DNA of 55,677 nt from Bacteroidia bacterium (GTDB taxonomy: Bacteria; Bacteroidota; Bacteroidia; Flavobacteriales_E; Vicingaceae): assembly GCA_030433355.1 (NCBI GenBank), contig JAUIMG010000019.1, positions 1 to 55,677 of the forward strand, in the 5' to 3' direction. Below the pieces are notes generated by a model. That model saw only the letters and a program-made list of their open reading frames with translations. It ran no database searches and was not told where the DNA came from. Shown in pieces: positions 44,105 through 52,378 of the stretch (position 1 is the first letter of the stretch; each line of letters begins with the position of its first letter). The position numbers were made by a program, and so were the translations under genes.

Positions 44105-44384
44105 AAAGGAATTGCCTTTAAGAGAATTGGTTGATAAAATGCTAAGAGCTTATGGTCTTGGTAATCGTTTAGATGAAATGAAGTTGATTAAATCTTGGGA
44201 GGAAGTGGTAGGAAGAATGATTTCTAAACATACCAATTCTGTAAATTTAAAATCAGGAACTCTTTATGTTTCCTTAGATTCTGCCCCATTAAAGCAAGAG
44301 CTTAGTTTTGCCAAAACTAAATTAATTGAGAAGTTAAACCAAAGTGCAGGTAAGCCATTGGTAAAGGAGATTGTTTTAACCTAA
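44094..44384 (+). CDS. DUF721 (DciA-like) protein
   Basis: 96 residues. 'LPLRELVDKMLRAYGLGNRLDEMKLIKSWEEVVGRMISKHTNSVNLKSGTLYVSLDSAPLKQELSFAKTKLIEKLN' is a DUF721 domain; the family includes DciA, the replicative-helicase loader. Its position directly after recF (11 bp overlap) recurs in Bacteroidota and supports a replication-related role. Short form without the N-terminal extension of actinobacterial members. Confidence 0.85.
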   Translation: MRDKKELPLRELVDKMLRAYGLGNRLDEMKLIKSWEEVVGRMISKHTNSVNLKSGTLYVSLDSAPLKQELSFAKTKLIEKLNQSAGKPLVKEIVLT

Positions 44385-44389
44385 TTAAG

Positions 44390-44920
44390 ATGGCTTTGAA
44401 TTGGATTAAAAACCTCGTGCTTAAGCAAAAGCTTAAGCGGATTAGCAGAAAAGTACAGGTACAGAACTGGAGTACAGCGAAAACTGCCTTGCTGATTTAT
44501 GAATGCGATGAAATGGGAATTCCTAAAAATGTTTTGGATTTTTCTAGATTTTTGAAAGAGGAAGGAATAAAAGCCAATGTATTGGGATTTATGGATAGCA
44601 AACCTAAAGAGGAAGAAAAGCCCAAGGAAGAATTAAATTATTTTTACTTTGATAGAAGAGAACTAGATCTTTTAGGTCAGCCCAGTTCAGAAAAAGTAAA
44701 GCAATTAGCCCAAAATCAATACGATTTATTAATCGATTTAAATTTAAAAAATAGATACCCTCTCAAATGGATATGCAGCTGCTCTACTGCTGCATTTAAA
44801 GTAGGAATTAGTGGCGATTATCAAAATGAAGCATGTGATTTAACCATAAAAACCGACAGAAATAGTCTAGAGGATAGCATTGAGCAAATAAAAAAGTATT
44901 TGAATATTATAAATAAGTAG
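44390..44920 (+). CDS. DUF6913 family protein
   Basis: 176 residues, no TM. 'WSTAKTALLIYECDEM' and 'ALLIYEC...FLKEEGIKANVLGFMDSK' and 'YFYFDRRELDLLGQPSSEKVKQLAQNQYDLLIDLNLKNRYPLKWICSCSTAAFKVG' match a Bacteroidota family lying between recF/DUF721 and dapA. Function unknown. It ends 2 bp before dapA. Confidence 0.78.
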   Translation: MALNWIKNLVLKQKLKRISRKVQVQNWSTAKTALLIYECDEMGIPKNVLDFSRFLKEEGIKANVLGFMDSKPKEEEKPKEELNYFYFDRRELDLLGQPSSEKVKQLAQNQYDLLIDLNLKNRYPLKWICSCSTAAFKVGISGDYQNEACDLTIKTDRNSLEDSIEQIKKYLNIINK

Positions 44921-44922
44921 CG

Positions 44923-45801
44923 ATGAAAGAATTAATAGGGACAGGAGTAGCCTTGGTAACTCCATTTCAGAAAGATGGTAGTGTTGATTTTGAAGGCTTA
45001 ACTAAGCTAGTAAGTCATATGATTGATGGTGGCATGGACTATTTGGTAGTCTTAGGAACTACCGGAGAAACAGCTACCCTAGATGCAGCAGAGCAAATAG
45101 AGGTTCTTCATCATGTAAGAAAGGTAAATGAAGGTAGATTGCCTTTAGTTATTGGCATGGGAGGGAACAATACTGCTAAACTGCTAAAGGATATTCAAGC
45201 AGCCAATTTAGAAGGATTTTGTGCTATTTTATCTGCCAGTCCTTATTACAATAAACCAACGCAAGAGGGTATTTATCAGCATTATAAAGCAGTGGCAGAA
45301 GCATCTCCATTGCCAGTTATTTTATATAATGTACCAGGTAGAACGGCTTCTAATATTACTGCGGCAACTACTTTGCGTTTGGCCAATGATTTTAAGAATA
45401 TAGTAGCAATCAAAGAAGCATCGGCAGATATGGACCAAGTAATGGAAATTATCGGCAATAAGCCGGCTGAATTTTTAGTGATTTCTGGAGAAGATGGTTT
45501 GACATTTCCAATAACAGCAGCAGGAGGGTCGGGAGTAATATCTGTGGTTGCTAATGCTTACCCAAAAGCCTTTTCAGAAATGGTGCGTAATACCTTAAAA
45601 GGTAATTTAGAAGAAGCCAAAAAGACTCACTATCAATTGAAGCATTTTATTGACTTGATATTTGCAGAAGGAAATCCAGGAGGAATTAAAGCAGCTTTAC
45701 AAATAATGCATATCTGTGAAGATAATTTGAGATTGCCTTTATGGAAAGTAAGCGAGGAGCTTAAATCTAAATTAAAGTCAGAAATAGAGAAGATCTCTTA
45801 G
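44923..45801 (+). CDS. dapA: 4-hydroxy-tetrahydrodipicolinate synthase
   Basis: Condenses pyruvate with aspartate semialdehyde in lysine and peptidoglycan precursor synthesis. 292 residues. 'GTGVALVTPFQKDGSVDFEGL', 'VLGTTGETATLD', 'SASPYYNKPTQEGIYQHYKAVAE' , 'VILYNVPGRTASNI' with the catalytic tyrosine, and 'IVAIKEASADMDQ' with the Schiff-base lysine (about 160). Last gene of the recF unit. Confidence 0.95.
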   Translation: MKELIGTGVALVTPFQKDGSVDFEGLTKLVSHMIDGGMDYLVVLGTTGETATLDAAEQIEVLHHVRKVNEGRLPLVIGMGGNNTAKLLKDIQAANLEGFCAILSASPYYNKPTQEGIYQHYKAVAEASPLPVILYNVPGRTASNITAATTLRLANDFKNIVAIKEASADMDQVMEIIGNKPAEFLVISGEDGLTFPITAAGGSGVISVVANAYPKAFSEMVRNTLKGNLEEAKKTHYQLKHFIDLIFAEGNPGGIKAALQIMHICEDNLRLPLWKVSEELKSKLKSEIEKIS

Positions 45802-45820
45802 TTTATTTGAAAAACCATGG

Positions 45821-48800
45821 TTATGTTATTTTAACCCCAATTACACAAACATCGTCTACTTGCTCAAGAGGGCCACGCCATTCTTCAAAAAATTTATCAA
45901 GTAGTTCGCCTTGTTCAGCTAAAGATTTATTCTGAATAGATAGCAGTAGCTTTTTTAAATTTACTGGTTTAAACTTTTTCCCCATTTCTCCCCCAAATTG
46001 ATCTTGAAAGCCATCAGAGAATATATAAATCGTATCTCCTTTTTGCAATTCTAATTGGTGTGTGGTATATGGGCTTGGGTTATCTACTTTGCCAATTGCT
46101 TGTTTGTTAGGCTTTATTTCTGCTCCTCCTTCTATTTGGTAGAAAGGATTACTATTTTTCGGCCAAGTTTCACGATTTGGGTTAATAATCCACAATGGGT
46201 TATTAGCTCCTGACCACTTCAATAAATTAGTTTTTAAGTTTAGTGCGCAAAGCGAAATGTCCATACCATCTTTTACATCTTCTTCAGATTTTTCAAATTC
46301 TTGTATAACCAATTCTCTAGTCTTTGTTAAAATATCACCTGGATCTCTTAGGCCGTATTCACGCACTGCGCGGTTTAAACCATTATTGCAAATAACCGAA
46401 ACCATAGCTCCCGGCACCCCATGTCCTGTGCAATCTGCTGCAGCTAAAAAAATGGTATCTTTTAAGTGTTCCAGCCAATAAAAATCTCCTGCTACCACAT
46501 CTTTTGGTTTGTAAAGAATAAAGCTTTCAGGTAAAATTTCCTTTACTAGTTTTTGTGGAGGTAATATGGCAGTTTGGATACGTTTGGCATAATTGATAGA
46601 ATCTTGAATCTCTCTGTGAGCTACTTCAACTTCTTCTTTCTGATCTCTTATTTCTTTAGTTGCTCGATCTACTTCTGTTTCTAGTTCTTTTTGTCTTAAT
46701 TTAAGATTTGCAATTCTCCAACGCACAAAAGCAGATATAATTAATATTGTAAGTAAAAAGTAAGCAGTTCGCGCCCACCATGTATGCCACCAAGGAGGGG
46801 CAATAGTAAATGCATATTCAAAGGGTTTACTCCATTCTCCGCTTTCTCCAATTGCTCTTACTTTAAAGGTGAACGTTCCGTATGGTAGATTTCGATAATC
46901 TGCTTTAGCTTCCTTGCTAGCTTGACTCCATGTAGACTTTAAACCATCTATTTTATAACTGTATTTTATTTTATGAGATGAATTCCAGTCAATAGCAGAA
47001 AAGCGGAAGGTAAGATGGTTCTGATTATATCCTAAATTTAAATTAAGTGGGTAGTTTTCAAAGTTTTGTACTCCATCAAATTTAACTTCACTAGCTAAAC
47101 TATCTGCAATATTTCTATAGTCTATAAACTTTTCATTAATATCTAATTGCCTTAAAAAAATACTAGGCGGATTTTTTGAATTTTGAAATTTATCTATTTT
47201 AAGCATGCTGAGACTTTTTCCTGTTCCCCACCAAATTTGATTTTTACTATCTAAATAGACACTATTTGAGATAAAATCTAAACCTTTTAAGCCATCATTT
47301 TTTAAATAAGTATATATCTTATATTTTGTTTCTTTATTCTTAGTAGATGATTTATCGGAGGATGCCATAGGAACAATTTGATTTAATCCATTCTCAGTAC
47401 TTACCCAAATATTATTGTTCAGATCTTCTATAATAGACCAAATAATATTGTCTGAAAGACCTTCTTTTTTGGTATAAAAGGTAAAGTGTTTTCCGTCAAA
47501 TTGACAAAGTCCACTGCCATCTGTGCCTAACCATAGGTTACCTTTATGATCTTCTTCTATGGACAAAATGTAATTGCTAGAAAGACCCTCTTTATCTGTG
47601 TAATAGGTAAAACTTTTACCATCAAATTTGATCAAACCACCTCCATCTGTGCCGAACCATAGGTTTCCTTTATGATCTTCTAAAATACAATTAATAATAT
47701 CGCTTGATAATCCTTCTTTTTGAGTATAATGGACAAAGTTTTTACCATCAAATCGGTTAATACCCCCACCATAGGTACCAAACCAAAGGTTTTCTTTATT
47801 ATCCTCTAAAATGAAAGAGACAATATTATATGAAAGTCCTTCTTTTTCTGTGTAAGAGGTAATAGTATTACCATCATATTTTATAACACCTGCTCTTCTA
47901 GTACTAAACCAAATATTGTTTTTACTATCTTCTATGATACTAAATATTTGTCGGCTTGGCAGGACTTCTCTATCAGAAAATTGCTTAAAAGAGCTTCCAT
48001 TAAAAAGATTCACTCCACCTCCAAAAGTTCCGAACCAAATGTTCTTTTTATGGTCCTCAAGAATGGACATTACTATATGATTTGATAGACCCTCTTTTTT
48101 TGTAAAGTGATTGAAGCTATTCACGTTATAGCGACTAACACCACCACCGTCTGTGCCAAACCATAAATTTCCATTTCTATCTTCCAAAATACAAAGGACA
48201 ATATCCTTCGATAAGCCTTCATTTTCTGTAAAATGGGTGAAATACTTGCCATCATATCGGTTTACTCCACCTTCAAAAGTGCCAAACCAAAGATTACCAT
48301 CTTTATCTTCAATCATTGATCTTATAATATCATTAGATAATCCTTCATTTGTAGTGAAATGGGTGAAGTTCTTTCCATCGTATCTATTAATTCCACCTCC
48401 CCAAGTTCCAAACCAAAGATTCCCATCCTTATCTTCTAACATGCAAATAATGTTATTGTCTGACAAACCATCTTTCTTAGTGAAATGGGTAAATTTTTTA
48501 CCGTCAAATAAGTTGACACCCCCTCCATCTGTTCCAAACCATAAATTCCCGCTCTTATCTTCAAGAATACTCATGACCTTATTATCACTCAAACCTTCTT
48601 TTTTAGTATAATGAATGAAGGTATCCCCATTAAAACGGCAAACTCCTCCTCCCCATGTAGCTATCCAAATATGCCCGTTTTTGTCTTCTAAAATTGACAT
48701 AACGTTATTATTCGAAAGACCTTCTTTTTCAGTGAAATGAGTGAAATTTGAGCCATCATAGCAGGAAACTCCACCTCCATCCGTACCAAACCAAATATTG

Positions 48801-49549
48801 TTTTTTTTGTCTTGAAGGATTGTTCTTACAATATTATCTGATAGTCCTACATCTGTAGTGAAATGAGTAAAGCTAATTCCATCATAACGACTCACTCCTC
48901 CGCCAAATGTTCCAAACCAGATATTCCCATTTTTATCCTCCAAACTGGAGTTAATATAAGACGAGGCAAGTCCCTGGTCTACATCTAAATATTGAATATC
49001 ATAAATTGCATTATCCTTAAACCTTAAAGGCAGAGCATTTACCGAACTAGGGTAGGAAGCGTTAACTTTTCGTCCTTTAACAGAAATTGGAATGCCACTA
49101 TATATAGTGTCACCTATTGAGTTAATTATAAAGTGGTTATTATCCTTTTTATTGATTTCAGGAATTGAAATCACTTTTAGGGAATTGTGATTTACTGGAA
49201 TTAACTCTAAATTTTTAGGAATCTGATGTATATTCGAATGAACTATTTTGGAAATAAATTTTTCTTTTGGTGGTATTGAATAGGTTTTGGGGTTTTCTAT
49301 ACTATCCGAATCTATGACTTTTCCTTTAGCAGCAATAGGGACACCTGTAATAATTGTATCACCTAAATAATTAATTAGTTTTTGGATGGTGTCTCCATTT
49401 AATTGGTTTAATAGGTAACCTCCTTCAAGCTTAGCTTTAATCTTCTTTGCTTGTGGGTATAATACAGGCGGAATTTCATCTATCTTTTGTTTTTCTGTGC
49501 ATGCCGCAAAGAAAATTACTAGAGAGAGGTATTTAATTATTAGTTTCAA
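45821..49549 (-). CDS. Lipoprotein-type reg_prop/Y_Y_Y sensor with SpoIIE phosphatase
   Basis: 1242 residues. A lipobox in 'SLVIFFAACTEKQKID' (lipidated Cys ~17). N-terminal region holds two repeats of 'GDTI.SG.PI..KG' (~58-75 and ~147-160). Then 14 two-component-regulator propeller units of ~42 residues ('HFT...GLS.N.V.SILEDK.GN.WFGT.GGGV.RYDG'; first unit ~186), forming probably two 7-bladed propellers; a Y_Y_Y domain ('ENYPLNLNLGYNQNHLTFRFSAIDWNSSHKIKYSYKIDGL...WSQ'); a TM segment 'TAYFLLTILIISAFVRW'; coiled coil; and a SpoIIE domain ('LYKPKDVVAGDFYWLE', 'AAADCTGHGVPGAM', 'KDGMDISLC', 'IYIFSDGFQDQ'). Predicted periplasmic ligand sensor driving a cytoplasmic serine phosphatase. A lipidated N-terminus plus TM is unusual. 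Confidence 0.9.
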   Translation of the reverse strand: MKLIIKYLSLVIFFAACTEKQKIDEIPPVLYPQAKKIKAKLEGGYLLNQLNGDTIQKLINYLGDTIITGVPIAAKGKVIDSDSIENPKTYSIPPKEKFISKIVHSNIHQIPKNLELIPVNHNSLKVISIPEINKKDNNHFIINSIGDTIYSGIPISVKGRKVNASYPSSVNALPLRFKDNAIYDIQYLDVDQGLASSYINSSLEDKNGNIWFGTFGGGVSRYDGISFTHFTTDVGLSDNIVRTILQDKKNNIWFGTDGGGVSCYDGSNFTHFTEKEGLSNNNVMSILEDKNGHIWIATWGGGVCRFNGDTFIHYTKKEGLSDNKVMSILEDKSGNLWFGTDGGGVNLFDGKKFTHFTKKDGLSDNNIICMLEDKDGNLWFGTWGGGINRYDGKNFTHFTTNEGLSNDIIRSMIEDKDGNLWFGTFEGGVNRYDGKYFTHFTENEGLSKDIVLCILEDRNGNLWFGTDGGGVSRYNVNSFNHFTKKEGLSNHIVMSILEDHKKNIWFGTFGGGVNLFNGSSFKQFSDREVLPSRQIFSIIEDSKNNIWFSTRRAGVIKYDGNTITSYTEKEGLSYNIVSFILEDNKENLWFGTYGGGINRFDGKNFVHYTQKEGLSSDIINCILEDHKGNLWFGTDGGGLIKFDGKSFTYYTDKEGLSSNYILSIEEDHKGNLWLGTDGSGLCQFDGKHFTFYTKKEGLSDNIIWSIIEDLNNNIWVSTENGLNQIVPMASSDKSSTKNKETKYKIYTYLKNDGLKGLDFISNSVYLDSKNQIWWGTGKSLSMLKIDKFQNSKNPPSIFLRQLDINEKFIDYRNIADSLASEVKFDGVQNFENYPLNLNLGYNQNHLTFRFSAIDWNSSHKIKYSYKIDGLKSTWSQASKEAKADYRNLPYGTFTFKVRAIGESGEWSKPFEYAFTIAPPWWHTWWARTAYFLLTILIISAFVRWRIANLKLRQKELETEVDRATKEIRDQKEEVEVAHREIQDSINYAKRIQTAILPPQKLVKEILPESFILYKPKDVVAGDFYWLEHLKDTIFLAAADCTGHGVPGAMVSVICNNGLNRAVREYGLRDPGDILTKTRELVIQEFEKSEEDVKDGMDISLCALNLKTNLLKWSGANNPLWIINPNRETWPKNSNPFYQIEGGAEIKPNKQAIGKVDNPSPYTTHQLELQKGDTIYIFSDGFQDQFGGEMGKKFKPVNLKKLLLSIQNKSLAEQGELLDKFFEEWRGPLEQVDDVCVIGVKIT
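47353..48992 (-). repeat. Tandem ~126-bp repeats encoding propeller blades
   Basis: About 13 consecutive units of 42 codons, plus a degenerate fourteenth. Units differ by a few residues each, most conserved at 'GNLWFGT.GGG' and 'FTHFT..EGLS'. Likely maintained by recombination and selection. Confidence 0.85.
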
Positions 49550-49706
49550 AATGCTTTCGTTAATGATAGCAGATTTTGATACAACTTAACAGCTAATATT
49601 TTTCTGCCTTTGAGAGCCATTTAAATATTCATATCAATGTTGTCAAATATATAAAAAAGCAAAAGGAATTACTTAGGAATGCATCTCTTATTCTTTTGAG
49701 AACTAT

Positions 49707-50648
49707 CTAATCAATTTTTTTTGCTTTCGCTTTTGCTTCTTTCAGCATTTCAACGCCTAGAAGACCGGATTGTATTTCAGTCTGCAAATCATGCACAGTG
49801 CCAGGAGAGTAGGGCATAAAAATGGCACTAACGTTACCTTCTGAAAGTCTGCCAATGGTATCGTAATGCTGTGTCATAAATAGCATATTCATTACCTGTG
49901 AACTAGTTACTTCTGCATCCATAGCTCCTTTTACCTCCTCTACAGAATGCTTCAAACCATTAGCTATAGCTATTCTTTGATTGGCTATACCTTCTCCTTG
50001 TAATTTCTTACTTTGAGCTTCAGCTTCTGCTGCTGCAATCACTTTTATTTTTTCTGCTTCTGCATATTCTCTTGCTGCTTCTTTCATTCGTTTTGCAGCA
50101 TTTATTTCATTCATGGAGTTCTTAACCTTTGCATCAGGATCTATATCCGTAATTAGGGCTTTCACTATTTCATAGCCAAAGCCACTAATAGTTTCTGCAA
50201 GCTCATTTTTTACTGCAGTTGCAATTTTGTCCTTCTCACTAAAAACATCATCTAAATCCATATTCGGAACTTCAGATCTTATGGAATCAAAAACATAGGA
50301 TTGTATCTGTTGCGCAGGATTATCAAATTGATAGTATGCTTTTCGAATGCCTTCGCTATTGTCAGTAACAAAGTATTGCACAGAAACAATTAACCTTACA
50401 AAAACATCGTCTTTGGTTTTGGTTTCTACTTCTACGGGCAGTTCCATCAGTCTAAGATTAACCTTACCGGCTTTTTTATCGATAATCGGAATTTTAAATT
50501 GTAATCCAGGTCCGGCTACTCTTAAAAACTTACCTAGTCTCTCTACAATAACTGAGGTTTTTTGTTTTACCGTAAAAACAGAGCCAATTAAAATGACTAT
50601 TAAAAGTATTAATAGAATAGAAATATTGGGGATAAAACTTGCTTCCAT
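49707..50648 (-). CDS. Stomatin-like SPFH/Band 7 protein (QmcA-type)
   Basis: 313 residues. One N-terminal membrane anchor ('ISILLILLIVILIGSVF', ~9-25), then an SPFH domain 'KQKTSVIVERLGKFLRVAGPGLQFKIPIIDKKAGKVNLRLMELPVEVETKTKDDVFVRLIVSVQY' and an alanine/glutamate-rich coiled coil 'KRMKEAAREYAEAEKIKVIAAAEAEAQSKKLQGEGIANQRIAIANGL'. It forms membrane microdomain scaffolds or regulates proteases. A second, distinct SPFH protein is at 39153. No NfeD partner is beside it. Confidence 0.9.
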   Translation of the reverse strand: MEASFIPNISILLILLIVILIGSVFTVKQKTSVIVERLGKFLRVAGPGLQFKIPIIDKKAGKVNLRLMELPVEVETKTKDDVFVRLIVSVQYFVTDNSEGIRKAYYQFDNPAQQIQSYVFDSIRSEVPNMDLDDVFSEKDKIATAVKNELAETISGFGYEIVKALITDIDPDAKVKNSMNEINAAKRMKEAAREYAEAEKIKVIAAAEAEAQSKKLQGEGIANQRIAIANGLKHSVEEVKGAMDAEVTSSQVMNMLFMTQHYDTIGRLSEGNVSAIFMPYSPGTVHDLQTEIQSGLLGVEMLKEAKAKAKKID

Positions 50649-50728
50649 AAGGTTAATTTATTTTAGATATATCTTTCCTTTAAAGATATAGAAAAACACT
50701 AGAATAGTTTGCAATAACAAGGATGCTT

Positions 50729-51193
50729 TTAGATTTTTATGGGCTTTTGCAATTTCTTAATTCTAACTATAGGGCCAGGGCATAATGCTTGGTGGCACGA
50801 CATGCAATTGCTGATCATATTTTGATAGATAGTAATAACTTCACTACTATCAGCAGTTTCTAGCTTGTTTAGATTTTCAAGATATGCCGCTCCAAAAGCT
50901 TTAAATTCAGCTCTTTCTGCTTTTTCAGCTTCTGTAGCGTGGGCCGTTAAGATCTTTCCATGATCTAGGGTGATGCTAACTTTTTCTCCTTTCTTAATCT
51001 GTTCCCTAATGTTTTCTGCTTCTTCATACATGCCTCGCATTAAAAGAGCCAATTCACTATCTCCATTAGGGTTTAGCGATTTTGCTTTTTTAGGTGTAAT
51101 TATTTTTTCTTCTTTTTTCGATTCTTGATTACAAGAAGCTGCTAGTATAATTAGAAATAGGAGGTAAGTGATAATATGAGCTACTTTTTTCAT
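50729..51193 (-). CDS. Lipoprotein with a haem c-binding CxxCH motif
   Basis: 154 residues. Signal with lipobox 'LLFLIILAASCNQES' (Cys ~21). Near the C-terminus 'ISNCMSCHQALCPGPIVRIKKL' carries C-M-S-C-H, a haem c attachment motif, followed by another cysteine. The preceding helix-rich part ('LALLMRGMYEEAENIREQIKKGE', 'AEFKAFGAAYLENLNKL') resembles cytochrome c' or DUF-type haem proteins, with the CxxCH near the end. Periplasmic side, probably electron transfer or sensing. Confidence 0.78.
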   Translation of the reverse strand: MKKVAHIITYLLFLIILAASCNQESKKEEKIITPKKAKSLNPNGDSELALLMRGMYEEAENIREQIKKGEKVSITLDHGKILTAHATEAEKAERAEFKAFGAAYLENLNKLETADSSEVITIYQNMISNCMSCHQALCPGPIVRIKKLQKPIKI

Positions 51194-51358
51194 GGGGAGT
51201 TTTCTTGGTATTGGATTTTACTAAATGGATGAGCAAATTTTATGCGCTAGAATACATTAAAATGGAAGATTAAAGATACTTAAAGCTATATAAACTCTCC
51301 GCTAGTGCTTATTTTAGATTCTTTTTTCAAGACAGCGCAGTTAAGCATAGTCAATAGA

Positions 51359-52330
51359 CTATTTATATTGACTCCGATCAAATAAATCCCATCTCACTCC
51401 AATAGTAAACTGATTGCCACTATCTACGATACGGTAATTATAATTATCATGACCACTGCTAAAAGCAACTTGAAATGCAGTTACCCAATCCAATGGAAAT
51501 ACATTGACACTAAAAGTATAGCGCCAAGGGTTTATTGATGGGTGAGTTCCATGGATATACTCCAATTCATTTTTAATGGATAAGTCAAACTTTTTAGAGG
51601 CAGAAAAAAATGACTCTGTTGCTACTTGAATAAAATTGTCGCCTACAAATTGAATGTCCCCACCATTATTTTCTCTACCAATATCAAATAAAAATGCAAA
51701 ATTCTCGTGGTTTCTTCCCAACATTAAATTAAAGCGATGAGCTATTGCATAATTATTTACATCCTTGCTTTTACTTTGCGGAATTACATATTGAAGAATT
51801 ATCTTACTAAGATTAATGGAGAAATTTCCAGAATTGCGATTGTAAATTGCTGCTAAGTCCGTATTGTCTGTAATTGCATCAAAGGCAGCTTTGCATTCTT
51901 CGGTCCCATCTTCTATGTTTGCATCCCAGGCACAACGAGATTGGCCATTGGAATAATGACCAGTTTCTAATGCAAGATTTAGTTTATTTTTCCCCCATTT
52001 AAAGCTTTTTTGGTATCCTAAGAAACCAATGTAAGAAGGAGTCTTAACTGGAAGAGACCTTTCTTGATACATGCGAAGGTGACTTTTGAAAACAATATAT
52101 ACTGCTTGCTTATTTTTCTTTTCCTGATTCAGATAGGTATTGTAAAGCTGATAGTATAAAGTTGGCTGCGCATCAAAAACAATATCTTCCTCTTCATTCA
52201 TTGGCGACTTCCAAGAAACACTAGAGTTTTCCATAATTGGTAAGTAGCTATTGAATGGATTTCGTTTTTGGGCATTTAATAATGTGCAAAAACCAATAAA
52301 AGTTAGAAAAAGAAATTGCTTTAAGCGCAT
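51359..52330 (-). CDS. Phospholipase A1-like outer membrane protein (OMPLA-type)
   Basis: About 323 residues with signal peptide from ATG 52330 (MRLKQFLFLTFIGFCTLLNAQ); an earlier ATG at 52351 gives a poorer signal peptide. The mature chain is strand-rich ending in an aromatic residue region. 'LALETGHYSNGQS' (~125-137) reproduces the His-x-Ser-Asn-Gly active-site motif of outer-membrane phospholipase A, with the His and Ser of the triad separated by one residue. 'SSGHDNYNYRIVD' lies near the C-terminus. If active it would hydrolyse outer-membrane phospholipids. The assignment rests on the motif and fold. Confidence 0.75.
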   Translation of the reverse strand: MRLKQFLFLTFIGFCTLLNAQKRNPFNSYLPIMENSSVSWKSPMNEEEDIVFDAQPTLYYQLYNTYLNQEKKNKQAVYIVFKSHLRMYQERSLPVKTPSYIGFLGYQKSFKWGKNKLNLALETGHYSNGQSRCAWDANIEDGTEECKAAFDAITDNTDLAAIYNRNSGNFSINLSKIILQYVIPQSKSKDVNNYAIAHRFNLMLGRNHENFAFLFDIGRENNGGDIQFVGDNFIQVATESFFSASKKFDLSIKNELEYIHGTHPSINPWRYTFSVNVFPLDWVTAFQVAFSSGHDNYNYRIVDSGNQFTIGVRWDLFDRSQYK

Positions 52331-52378
52331 ACTAGTAAAGAATGGCGCCAAATTAAGCTTTTGTATTCTTCTACTAGC

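Noticed and set aside
45810-45840. Palindrome AACCATGGTT between dapA and the sensor gene as a terminator
   Set aside because: Ten-base palindrome with no loop and no clear T tract; too weak to call.
48153-48611. Plus-strand 152-codon frame with internal repeats
   Set aside because: It is the antisense of the propeller repeats in the 45821-49549 gene, so its repeats are inherited.
47353-48992. Possible CRISPR array in the periodic region
   Set aside because: Period is 126 bp, the repeats code for propeller blades in one long frame, and no short direct repeats with unique spacers are present.
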